From the NCBI RefSeq assembly GCF_022347785.1, contig NZ_JAKRGA010000002.1, forward strand, positions 496,001 to 560,000: a stretch of DNA of 64,000 nucleotides, read 5' to 3'. The position numbers were made by a program, and so were the translations under genes. The DNA is from Psychrobium sp. MM17-31. Lineage in GTDB: Bacteria > Pseudomonadota > Gammaproteobacteria > Enterobacterales > Psychrobiaceae. This document shows, one piece after another, positions 55,034 through 63,154 of this stretch. Position 1 is the stretch's first letter. Each line of letters opens with the position of its first letter. The notes under the pieces are model-generated. The model worked only from the letters and a program-made list of their open reading frames with translations. It was not told where the DNA came from and ran no database searches.

Positions 55034-55921
55034 TCATCCATACTTTTCAACCAATTGCCCTATAAAAGACTGCGCAGCTACAGATAGTGGCTTTCGTTGC
55101 TGAGTCACTATACCAACACGGCGCATTAGCGGCGGAGATTGCAGTGGTACACACTTGGCGCCTTGCGCTTCAAATAACGGCGTGCAGAGCGATGGAACCG
55201 CGCTAACGCCTAGTCCGCTTGCTACCATTTGACCGATTGTCGCCAGTTGATTTGCTTCAAACTCTACATCAAATGCCAGCCCTTGTTCATCGAGCAAGGC
55301 TTCAATTTGTGCACGAATGGTTGACGGTTGTTGTAGCGCTATCAAAGGGGATTCTAATAGCTGAGCCCAAGAAAAATGTTCAGTGCAATCCTGTGCAAGC
55401 GCTGGTGGAATGGCCGCAACAAATTTATCTTCAAACAGTGGAATGAAATCGAGTTGTGGCACATCGGGCACTTCAAATACCAATGCTAATTCGACTTGAT
55501 CGTCAATTACCATTTGCACCGCATCTTCTGCCACAACATCGTGCAGTTTGATTTTGACATCGGGAAATTCATTGCGAAAACGCTTGAGATAACTTGGCAC
55601 TAACGAGCTGGCAAAAGACGGCATGGCAGCAATAGATAAAATGCCATGCTCAAGAGTGAATGCTTGTGATAAATCGATAAAAGCATCATCCCAATCTTGC
55701 AGTAAGCGTTTAGCGGTGGGTAAAAAACGTTGCCCTTCTGGTGTTAACACCACCGCACGGGTGGTACGTGAAAATAGCGCCCCTCCCACTTCTGTTTCTA
55801 GATTTTTAATGGCAATACTTAATGCAGGCTGTGAAATATGCAGTAGCTCACAGGCGGCCATAAAACTCTCTTGCTGAGCGACCACCACAAATGCTTTGAG
55901 TTGTTTTAGCGTTACATTCAT
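55034..55921 (-). CDS. LysR family regulator, divergent from scoAB
   Basis: 295 aa. The N-terminal helix-turn-helix is LKAFVVVAQQESFMAACELLHISQPALS; the C-terminal domain is a two-lobe effector-binding fold. AAGGAG lies before the ATG. It is divergent from scoAB over 134 bp, with the perfect palindrome TTTGTTTA-A-TAAACAAA between them, the classical LysR arrangement. A near-copy of that element lies before the orphan scoA, so it probably regulates both. The inducer may be acetoacetate or 3-hydroxybutyrate (inference). Confidence 0.87.
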   Translation of the reverse strand: MNVTLKQLKAFVVVAQQESFMAACELLHISQPALSIAIKNLETEVGGALFSRTTRAVVLTPEGQRFLPTAKRLLQDWDDAFIDLSQAFTLEHGILSIAAMPSFASSLVPSYLKRFRNEFPDVKIKLHDVVAEDAVQMVIDDQVELALVFEVPDVPQLDFIPLFEDKFVAAIPPALAQDCTEHFSWAQLLESPLIALQQPSTIRAQIEALLDEQGLAFDVEFEANQLATIGQMVASGLGVSAVPSLCTPLFEAQGAKCVPLQSPPLMRRVGIVTQQRKPLSVAAQSFIGQLVEKYG

Positions 55922-55970
55922 TACAGCTCCTTACACTTACACCATATTAATAAAAATAATCTATCAATTA

Positions 55971-56003
55971 ATCAAAACAATAAATTTGTTTAATAAACAA
56001 ACT
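55971..56003 (+). promoter_or_regulatory. LysR-type binding element upstream of scoAB (copy of 44005-44037)
   Basis: Contains the perfect palindrome TTTGTTTA-A-TAAACAAA (55985-56001) between the LysR gene and scoA. It is 30 of 33 bases identical to the element before the orphan scoA, and both sit a similar distance (46 and 52 bp) before the start codons. Confidence 0.7.
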
Positions 56004-56055
56004 TAGCACAAACTAATCTGCAACGAGTAGAAATTGATGAGATTTAGGAGCACAT

Positions 56056-56763
56056 ATGGCGGGATTTAATAAAGTCGTTTCCAGTTTTCAAGAAGCGATG
56101 AATGGCCTCGAAGACGGTATGACAGTGGTCGCAGGCGGTTTTGGTTTATGTGGCATTCCTCAAGGCTTAATCAATGAAATTAAAAGCAAAGGTACGCGCG
56201 AGTTAACCGTAGTTTCAAATAACTGCGGCACCACAGAGCATGGCTTGGGTGTGTTGTTAGTTGACCGTCAAATCAAGAAAATGGTGGCGTCATACGTCGG
56301 TGAAAACGCTAATTTTGAGTCGCAAATGATGAGTGGCGAGTTAGAAGTTGAACTGACTCCACAAGGAACACTGGCAGAAAAAATGCGTGCTGGCGGCGCT
56401 GGCATTCCGGCATTTTTCACCGCGACGGGTTATGGCACGGCAGTCGCCGATGGCAAAGAAGAGCGCGAATTTAATGGCCGCCAATACATTTTAGAAGAAT
56501 CGATTACGGGTGATTTCGCCATCGTAAAAGCGTGGAAAGCCGATACTTTTGGCAATTTAATGTTTCGAAAAACGGCTCGTAACTTTAATCCACTAGCGGC
56601 CATGGCTGGCAAAGTCACCGTGGTGGAAGTCGAAGAAATTGTAGAGCCGGGTGAGCTTGATCCCGATGAAATTCACACGCCGGGGATCTATGTTAATCGC
56701 ATTATTTTAGGCACTAGTGAAAAACTGATTGAGCAACGCACCGTCGCTCAACAAGGAGAATAG
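56056..56763 (+). CDS. scoA: 3-oxoacid CoA-transferase subunit A
   Basis: 235 aa with the CoA-transferase alpha-subunit motifs [41 protein letters not shown] and [14 protein letters not shown]. With ScoB it moves CoA from succinyl-CoA to acetoacetate, making acetoacetyl-CoA for thiolysis; thus it follows BdhA in 3-hydroxybutyrate use. AGGAG lies before the ATG. It is the likely ancestral, complete-operon copy (subunit B is 2 bp downstream); the orphan copy at 44084 lacks a B partner. Confidence 0.93.
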   Translation: MAGFNKVVSSFQEAMNGLEDGMTVVAGGFGLCGIPQGLINEIKSKGTRELTVVSNNCGTTEHGLGVLLVDRQIKKMVASYVGENANFESQMMSGELEVELTPQGTLAEKMRAGGAGIPAFFTATGYGTAVADGKEEREFNGRQYILEESITGDFAIVKAWKADTFGNLMFRKTARNFNPLAAMAGKVTVVEVEEIVEPGELDPDEIHTPGIYVNRIILGTSEKLIEQRTVAQQGE

Positions 56764-56765
56764 TC

Positions 56766-57425
56766 ATGGCATTATCAAGAGAACAACTAGCAATGCGCGT
56801 GGCGCAAGAGCTACGCGATGGTTACTACGTAAACCTTGGTATTGGTATTCCAACTTTAGTGGCGAACTATATTCCCGATGGCATGCAGGTCATGTTGCAA
56901 TCTGAAAACGGTTTATTGGGTATGGGAGAGTTTCCGCAAGAAGAAGATGTCGATGCCGACTTAATCAATGCCGGTAAACAAACAGTAACCGCAGTAACTG
57001 GCGCAAGTATTTTTGACTCAGCAGAATCTTTTGCGATGATCCGCGGCGGCCACGTTGATTTAACCGTGTTAGGCGCATTTGAAGTGGATACTCAAGGTAA
57101 TATCGCGTCTTATATGATCCCCGGTAAGCTCATTAAAGGCATGGGTGGCGCGATGGATCTTGTGGCTGGCGCCGATAATATCATAGTCACCATGACTCAC
57201 GCGTCTAAAGGCGGCGATTCTAAATTACTACCCGAGTGTAATCTGCCACTCACAGGCAAGGGCTGTATCAAGAAGGTACTTACCGATCTCGCTCTCATCG
57301 AAATTAAAGACGGTAAGTTTCACCTGCTTGAACGCGCCCCCGGCGTCAGTGTTGAAGAGATAAAATCACTAACCGCAGGCGAACTGGTGGCTGACGGTGA
57401 CATTCCGGAGATGCAGTTTAATTAA
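56766..57425 (+). CDS. scoB: 3-oxoacid CoA-transferase subunit B
   Basis: 219 aa. The catalytic Glu is in LQSENGLLGMGEFP, preceded by VNLGIGIPTLVANY and followed by SAESFAMIRGGHVDLTVLGAFEVD, the beta-subunit signatures. Glu forms the acyl-enzyme thioester intermediate with CoA. It starts 2 bp after scoA, with AAGGAG upstream, in a two-gene operon closed by a terminator at 57451-57486. It is the only B subunit in the window. Confidence 0.93.
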   Translation: MALSREQLAMRVAQELRDGYYVNLGIGIPTLVANYIPDGMQVMLQSENGLLGMGEFPQEEDVDADLINAGKQTVTAVTGASIFDSAESFAMIRGGHVDLTVLGAFEVDTQGNIASYMIPGKLIKGMGGAMDLVAGADNIIVTMTHASKGGDSKLLPECNLPLTGKGCIKKVLTDLALIEIKDGKFHLLERAPGVSVEEIKSLTAGELVADGDIPEMQFN

Positions 57426-57450
57426 TCTTTTTACTTAGTTTGGTTGTCTT

Positions 57451-57486
57451 GCCATTGATAGCGTGTCAACTGTCAATGGCCTTTTT
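57451..57486 (+). terminator. Rho-independent terminator of scoAB
   Basis: GCCATTGA-N14-TCAATGGC followed by CTTTTT. Confidence 0.8.
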
Positions 57487-57501
57487 CCTTCTTCTATGTT
57501 G

Positions 57502-58062
57502 TTAGAGTTTTACAATTCCTTTCGTTACTAAAATCCCGCCAACCAAGGTAGAGCCGCCATAATCTTTTGCTAAGCGCATCAGTGTTTTGTGAAAGCCACA
57601 ATTAGCGAATGTCGCTTCTACTTTTTTAATATTTCCCCGACTCACACCTTTGCGAATTGTTCCCATTGAAGCGTCTATCCAATCTGCTTTACGACAAGCG
57701 TTAATCAATCTTTCATGCTCTCCGCGATAGGAAAAAATCTTGTGATGCCAATGAATGGCACCCACTAGTGCACTTTCCTCTAATCCCCAACCGTGTTTTT
57801 TATTATCTGCTAACGCAACGGCTTCTGAAGGCTCTAGGTAGGCCAGTTTGTGATCTGTCCACAAACCAATATCGTGATAAACAAAAGCCGTTTCAACGAG
57901 CTGTTCGTAGCTAGGATCGTTATCTAAAAAGTTCATTGCATAAGTCACGGTGCGATAGACGTGATTGCGATAACCCTCAAAATCATCACCAATTACGATT
58001 CTGTACTGCGCTAATAGCTCTTCAACTCTTGGACGATGTTGTTTGATAATAAATTCTTTCAC
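57502..58062 (-). CDS. HD-domain phosphohydrolase-like protein
   Basis: 186 aa. Metal-binding pattern: His34 (NHVYR), His63-Asp64 (VYHDIGLW), then HWHHK later, as in the HD superfamily of metal-dependent phosphohydrolases. The N-terminal part is helical. Substrate is unknown; small single-domain HD proteins often act on nucleotides. GTG start with GGAGT five bases upstream. Not obviously linked to its neighbours. Confidence 0.78.
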   Translation of the reverse strand: MKEFIIKQHRPRVEELLAQYRIVIGDDFEGYRNHVYRTVTYAMNFLDNDPSYEQLVETAFVYHDIGLWTDHKLAYLEPSEAVALADNKKHGWGLEESALVGAIHWHHKIFSYRGEHERLINACRKADWIDASMGTIRKGVSRGNIKKVEATFANCGFHKTLMRLAKDYGGSTLVGGILVTKGIVKL

Positions 58063-58175
58063 GGTGACTCCTAATATTTGCTAATACCAATGCAATTATG
58101 GAGCAGTAGTAAGTCTCCCACGAGAGTCACAAATGACTTTTATCATGCCATTTACGACATTGATGAATCGAAAGC

Positions 58176-58212
58176 AAAAAAACGTCGAATTGACAGGCAG
58201 ACAATTCGGCGT
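58176..58212 (-). terminator. Rho-independent terminator of the MarR-deacylase operon
   Basis: ACGTCGAATTG-N9-CAATTCGGCGT (11-bp stem with one G-T wobble) followed on the minus strand by T7. Confidence 0.85.
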
Positions 58213-58241
58213 GAAAAAGGTTTACAACAAGGAGAGGAAAT

Positions 58242-59318
58242 CTAAAGTGCTTTAAGGCCTGCTACGGCTTGTTCGACAAATAGTTTTGATTGCTGCCAAA
58301 TGCGTGTTTGCCACTCATCGCTAGGCGTCATAAAGGCATCGCGCACGGTTTGAATGATACGTCTACGCTCGCTATCGCTACAATCTGGATTGGCTTGGAG
58401 CCAGCTATCGTTGATTAAAGAAACCAGCACGTGATCGATATCTTGCGTGCCAAACTCCAAGGCGATGGCAATGTTATTGACATTAAAATTATCTAAATGA
58501 GATGCAAGATGTCCTGTAATAGGTTTACTCGTACTGCCTTCAGTGCCGGGGATTTTTACGATATCTTCACCAAACCACTCGATGACACTATCCTTAATTT
58601 TGTCTTGATTGCCACCGAGATACATCAGCTCACAATCGCCGTTTTCACCAAGTCCAGTATGGATATCGATATGGACCACATGCTCGAACTCTGCTGCTAG
58701 CTCATGACAAACGCGATCCCATAACTTGCGTGTCCATTGCGGCTCAGTACCGCCATAGAAAATACCGCCGGGATAATGATATTGACCGCCAGTGAGCACA
58801 GTTTGGAGCTGCGATACACCACGTTGCTCGCGATATTGATAAACAGCTTCAAATACATCGCTTAGGTGAGAGCCTTTCCATTGCAACGGAAATACGGTTT
58901 CATTGAACTCTTTAATATCATCATCGAGCGGGATTTGCAGCGTGTAATCCATGAAGTTACGATTCATATCGACATTGTTTTCATTCACCCGCTTAGAAAA
59001 CGAAAAACCATATGGATTAAAGGCGTGAATGAAAATAACGGAGATATCTTGTGGTAAGTGCTCTAGTGTTTCTTGCAGCAGTAATTGATGCTGAACACCC
59101 GAGCCACAGTAGCCTTCAACGCCATGCAGGCCGGAAGAAATAACGATACATTTATTATTGCCGTCATGTCCTTTTCGAGCAATGTCACAATACAATAATT
59201 CATCATCAATGCCGCGATAACCTTGAAGCAAGTTATTTTCGATGGCATACCCCTTCGCTTCTGCTTGCGCTAAAAAGGCGGCTCTGGCGCTTTGATAAGA
59301 TGGCGATAATTCAATCAT
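58242..59318 (-). CDS. M14-like zinc deacylase (DUF2817, succinylglutamate desuccinylase/aspartoacylase-like)
   Basis: 358 aa. Zinc ligands His65 and Glu68 in SSGLHGVEGYCG, then the NxxxxNRNF substrate stretch (ENNVDMNRNF), and a later HIDIHTGLGENGD with the third ligand, as in M14-type amidohydrolases of the DUF2817 group. No signal peptide; cytoplasmic. The family removes acyl or amino-acid groups from amides, but the substrate here is unknown. It follows a MarR gene on the same strand by 32 bp; both sit divergent from a TonB receptor across four operators, so the module may handle an imported amide- or ester-linked compound. Confidence 0.8.
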   Translation of the reverse strand: MIELSPSYQSARAAFLAQAEAKGYAIENNLLQGYRGIDDELLYCDIARKGHDGNNKCIVISSGLHGVEGYCGSGVQHQLLLQETLEHLPQDISVIFIHAFNPYGFSFSKRVNENNVDMNRNFMDYTLQIPLDDDIKEFNETVFPLQWKGSHLSDVFEAVYQYREQRGVSQLQTVLTGGQYHYPGGIFYGGTEPQWTRKLWDRVCHELAAEFEHVVHIDIHTGLGENGDCELMYLGGNQDKIKDSVIEWFGEDIVKIPGTEGSTSKPITGHLASHLDNFNVNNIAIALEFGTQDIDHVLVSLINDSWLQANPDCSDSERRRIIQTVRDAFMTPSDEWQTRIWQQSKLFVEQAVAGLKAL

Positions 59319-59350
59319 AGTGTTACATCCTCTAGCTAGAACAATGCACG

Positions 59351-59818
59351 CTACTCACGGCAGGCAGCATTGAGTTTCGATAGTATTTTCAACAGTGACT
59401 TCTTCTCATTTTGAGTGATAGCACTATCAAAAAAGTCATTGTATTTACTCAGAATCTTCGTGACACTCGCGCCAACTTCTCGACCGGAGTTAGTAAGCGT
59501 AATAACTTTGCGTCGCTTGTCATTTTCATCTTGAGTTAGAGTGATAAGGTGCTTACGACTTAGTGAGTTAATGTTTCTGGTCACTAAGGCTTTATCCATC
59601 CCCAACGCCTCGGTAAAGTCAGACGGAGAAGCAGCCTTGCCAAAGTAAATACAAACGAGTACACGCAGTTCTCCTTGCGATAACGGCTTACCATCAACCA
59701 AAGCGGTTTCCATATCTTTACGCCCCACGCGATACATCATTAGCTCGGTGTAAAGCACGTTAAATGGAATATAACTATCTAAGTCGAAAGAACCGTCGTC
59801 GTAATTTTGCTTACTCAT
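59351..59818 (-). CDS. MarR family regulator of the TonB/deacylase module
   Basis: 155 aa. The winged helix includes SPSDFTEALGMDKALVTRNI and wing DENDKRRKVITLT, as in MarR proteins; N- and C-terminal helices give the dimer. The 300-bp divergent region to the TonB receptor holds four copies of TTTAC-N3-GTAAA, which it very likely binds. It is co-directional with, and 32 bp from, the zinc deacylase gene, so it probably also represses its own operon. Ligand unknown. Confidence 0.88.
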   Translation of the reverse strand: MSKQNYDDGSFDLDSYIPFNVLYTELMMYRVGRKDMETALVDGKPLSQGELRVLVCIYFGKAASPSDFTEALGMDKALVTRNINSLSRKHLITLTQDENDKRRKVITLTNSGREVGASVTKILSKYNDFFDSAITQNEKKSLLKILSKLNAACRE

Positions 59819-59885
59819 TTACCTATCACTCTTGTTAAATAATCGTTGTTTTCTAGCTGATTCATTATCACCCAGAAAATAATGA

Positions 59886-60000
59886 TTTACAAAGTAAACC
59901 AAAATTAATTTACATTGTAAACTAATTTAATTTAAAAAAAATGTTAAAAAATAGTTTGCGATGTAAACTAAATTACCTTAGGTTTAGTTTACACAGTGAA
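59886..60000. promoter_or_regulatory. Four MarR-type operator copies between MarR and TonB receptor
   Basis: TTTAC-AAA-GTAAA (59886-59898), TTTAC-ATT-GTAAA (59909-59921), TTTGC-GAT-GTAAA (59955-59967) and TTTAC-ACA-GTGAA (59988-60000). The first two are perfect palindromes, the last two carry one mismatch each. Flanking bases (AGTTTAC...GTAAACT) are also partly conserved. Centre spacings are 23, 46 and 33 bp. The intergenic stretch shows nothing else beyond these sites. Confidence 0.85.
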
Positions 60001-60118
60001 CAAAATATCGTCATTTATAGCTCTCATTCGATACCGTTTACGTGCAATAAAAATTAGCTACATCAATCTCTAAAACTGGTGTGGTTGTAAAAAGATAAGT
60101 AATGTCGAGGATAAGAAA

Positions 60119-62293
60119 ATGAAGTTGTCAAATGTAGCAATCGCCGTAAGTGCTCTTATGTTTACCAGCGTAAATGCCGTAGCAGAAGAAACAAAAGACC
60201 AAGCGAAGCAAACAGAAAAACGTAAAATTGAAACCATTTCTGTTACTGCGCAAAAACGTGTCGAGAGTGTGCAAGATATTCCTATCGCCATCACAGCCTT
60301 TTCTGGTGATCGCCTAGTAGAATCCGGCATTGAAAATTCCCTCGACCTACAAATGATCGACCCAGCATTAGTAATTACCACTAATACCGTTGCCGCACAG
60401 CCATACTTACGCGGTGTAGGTACTGACATCTTTACTCCGGGTGCCGAGTCGAGTATTGCCACCTTCGTTGACGATGTTTATGTGTCACGTACGACATCTG
60501 CTCTGCAAGACTTTCTAGATATTGAGCGTGTTGATGTTGTAAAAGGCCCGCAAGGCGTACTATTTGGCCGTAATGCGGTAGGTGGTGCAATTAACGTTTA
60601 TTCCAATAAACCGACAGAAGATTTAGAAGCCAAACTAAGTGCAACTATTGGTAATTTCAACAAACGTCGCCTCGAAGGTATGGTGAATGTGCCACTAGTC
60701 GAAGACAAAGTATTTTGGCGCTTTGCAGCACTTAGCAGCCAGCGTGATGGTTATTCACATAACCTGCACACGGGTAAAGATGTTGATGATGATGATGTAT
60801 TCTCTTTTCGTACACATCTGCGCGTTGATGTGACCGATGATTTTACTCTGACCTTCTCAGCCAATCACACCAAAGAAGATAGCACCCGTAACCTTGCGAT
60901 TCACGTTGATGATTACGGAATTAGTCCAGCCAGTGCTGCCGATAAGCGCATTGTAAAAGACAAGCACGATGTGTCGCTCAACGAAGATAGCTACCTAGAT
61001 AGTGAAATCAGCGGCTACTCAATGACCGCAAATGTCGACTTTGATAGTGTGTCATTTAAATCTATTACCGCCTATCGCGAATCAGACGTGGTTGAGCACC
61101 TTGACTTAGACGGTACCGAGTTAAATTACCTGTCAAATACACCAATGTTTACTTCTGAAGTGCTCACGCAAGAGTTTCAGTTGGTATCTAACACTGGTGG
61201 CGATTTAGATTGGGTTGTTGGTGCATTTTTTCTAAGTGAAGAAGCGACGCAACAACTTAATATTGCACTAAAATTTGTACCTGATGCCTTTAAAATCCAA
61301 CCTGATGGTCTAGTAGAAACTGATGCCTATGCGCTATTTGGTAATGTGAAATACCACATTAACGATGAGTGGGCTATTTCGGGCGGTATTCGTTATAACA
61401 ACGACGAACGTAAAATCGACTTCGTTCAAAACAGCGTGTTACTGGCCGATAATTCAATTATTGATGGCCAGACGCTAGCTCATACAAATTCTAAAAAGTT
61501 TAATTCAACTACTCCACGTCTAGTTGTTGAGTACACACCAGAGCAAGACCTTATGTTCTATGGTTCGGCATCTCGCGGCTATAAAGCAGGTGGTTTCAAT
61601 ACCAACGTTTACCAAGAAGAATCGTTCGCACCGGAATACGTTTGGGCCTATGAAGCGGGTATGAAATCGACAATTTGGGACGGCAGCGCGCGAATTAACG
61701 GCGCCGCGTTCTACTACGATTACACAGACATGCAGTTAAACTCGATTCCACCGGGCTCGTCGACAGGTACTTTCCAGGTGGTTTACAACGCCGCCGCGGC
61801 AACCGTACAAGGTATTGAGTTAAACACCACTTTTGTGCCAAATGATGACTGGGAATACGGTATTAACTTACAACTACTAGATGCACAATTCGATGACTTT
61901 GTCGCCGAGAATCCAAATGAGCCTGCAGCAGGTGAAGTAAATCGTTCGGGTGAGCGTATGCCACGTGCGCCAGAAGTAAGCTTAAGCTTTACCTCAAAAT
62001 ACATTTGGCTCATTGGCGAACGCGCACTAACATGGCATGTTGATGCTCGTTATGAGAGTGACCAATACCTCGATGTGTTCCAAGACGACTTAGTACAACG
62101 CGATTCAAATGTAGTGATTAATACTCGTCTAAACTATGAAATTAACGATGATATGACAGTGTCAGCTTGGGTACGTAACCTAACCGACGAAGAAGTTGTG
62201 CAATCGTCTATCCGCGCCGACAACCTAATTGGTACCGCAAACTTCTATGCGCCGCCACGTACGTTCGGCCTAACGTTAGATTGGAGCTTCTAA
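60119..62293 (+). CDS. TonB-dependent receptor of the MarR-controlled module
   Basis: 724 aa with signal peptide (cleavage after NAVA). It has the plug motif SVTAQKRVESVQDIPIAIT, RVDVVKGPQGVLFGRNAVGG, AINVYSNKP and a barrel ending in Phe (GLTLDWSF). It belongs to the same carbon-uptake type as the receptor at 51531. It is 1 bp upstream of an alpha/beta hydrolase gene, so the imported compound is probably hydrolysed in the cytoplasm or periplasm. Regulated by the four operators just upstream. Confidence 0.88.
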   Translation: MKLSNVAIAVSALMFTSVNAVAEETKDQAKQTEKRKIETISVTAQKRVESVQDIPIAITAFSGDRLVESGIENSLDLQMIDPALVITTNTVAAQPYLRGVGTDIFTPGAESSIATFVDDVYVSRTTSALQDFLDIERVDVVKGPQGVLFGRNAVGGAINVYSNKPTEDLEAKLSATIGNFNKRRLEGMVNVPLVEDKVFWRFAALSSQRDGYSHNLHTGKDVDDDDVFSFRTHLRVDVTDDFTLTFSANHTKEDSTRNLAIHVDDYGISPASAADKRIVKDKHDVSLNEDSYLDSEISGYSMTANVDFDSVSFKSITAYRESDVVEHLDLDGTELNYLSNTPMFTSEVLTQEFQLVSNTGGDLDWVVGAFFLSEEATQQLNIALKFVPDAFKIQPDGLVETDAYALFGNVKYHINDEWAISGGIRYNNDERKIDFVQNSVLLADNSIIDGQTLAHTNSKKFNSTTPRLVVEYTPEQDLMFYGSASRGYKAGGFNTNVYQEESFAPEYVWAYEAGMKSTIWDGSARINGAAFYYDYTDMQLNSIPPGSSTGTFQVVYNAAAATVQGIELNTTFVPNDDWEYGINLQLLDAQFDDFVAENPNEPAAGEVNRSGERMPRAPEVSLSFTSKYIWLIGERALTWHVDARYESDQYLDVFQDDLVQRDSNVVINTRLNYEINDDMTVSAWVRNLTDEEVVQSSIRADNLIGTANFYAPPRTFGLTLDWSF

Positions 62294-62294
62294 T

Positions 62295-63083
62295 ATGATC
62301 TCCCCAACCGCAAAGCAGTATGAATTTAAATTGGGAGCCGCCAGCTTGGCGGTAACCCGAGGTGGTCCCAATACCGACACCAGCATCTGTTTTATTCCCG
62401 GCTGGGGTGGCGACCACTGGTTGTGGCAACAACACTTTGAGCAGTGTAGTCAAACCCACGACACCCTAATTGTCGATTTACCGGGTTTTGGTCGCTCGCA
62501 AGTACCACTGTCACAACTCACTGTTGAAGCCTCAGCGCAATTAGTTTCCGCTGCGTTAACCGATGCAGGCATCAAGCAATGTGTGTTAGTCGGCCATTCA
62601 CTCGGCGGTGCTATTTCATTGGCCATCGCAGCATTGTTGGGCGATAAAGCGCAAGCAGTTATTGGCGTAGATTCATTAGCATTTAATGTTATCTACCCCG
62701 CAACCTCGCAAGAAGGCATCGACGAAATGGTCAACCCATTTCGCTGTGATTATACTGCTGCAATTAACGGCTTGGCAGATGCCTATATGAGCGAAAACAC
62801 GCCAGCAGGCGCACGAGATAAAATTGCTGCTGATATGCTTAGCAATGATCAGAAAACAGGTGTAACAGTGTTAGAAACCTATTTGGCGTGGGACAGAGAC
62901 GCAGATTTAAAGCGTTATCAAGGTCCAGTTTACGGCTTGTTAGCTCAGGTACATGAACCCATTATCGACCATCGCGTAACCGACAGAATCGATATCGAAA
63001 TCGTCGATGGCACCGGTCATTACATCATGCTCGACCAACCTGATGCCCTACACAAAAAAATAGACGAAGTACTCAACTCATAA
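62295..63083 (+). CDS. Alpha/beta hydrolase
   Basis: 262 aa, no signal peptide. The fold is typical: FIPGWGGDHWLW oxyanion region, DLPGFGRSQ, nucleophile Ser102 in VGHSLGGA and His in DGTGHYIML. Candidate substrates are esters or lactones from the receptor just upstream. It starts 1 bp after the TonB receptor stop (TAATATG) and is followed by a strong terminator, so the two form one operon. Confidence 0.85.
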   Translation: MISPTAKQYEFKLGAASLAVTRGGPNTDTSICFIPGWGGDHWLWQQHFEQCSQTHDTLIVDLPGFGRSQVPLSQLTVEASAQLVSAALTDAGIKQCVLVGHSLGGAISLAIAALLGDKAQAVIGVDSLAFNVIYPATSQEGIDEMVNPFRCDYTAAINGLADAYMSENTPAGARDKIAADMLSNDQKTGVTVLETYLAWDRDADLKRYQGPVYGLLAQVHEPIIDHRVTDRIDIEIVDGTGHYIMLDQPDALHKKIDEVLNS

Positions 63084-63112
63084 GTACTCCGCCTAAAAAT
63101 TTATCTCTCATT

Positions 63113-63136
63113 GGGGACTGTGAAGTCCCCTTTTTT
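63113..63136 (+). terminator. Rho-independent terminator of the TonB-hydrolase operon
   Basis: GGGGACT-GTGA-AGTCCCC followed by T6. Confidence 0.92.
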
Positions 63137-63154
63137 GTACGTTAGTTATCTAAC

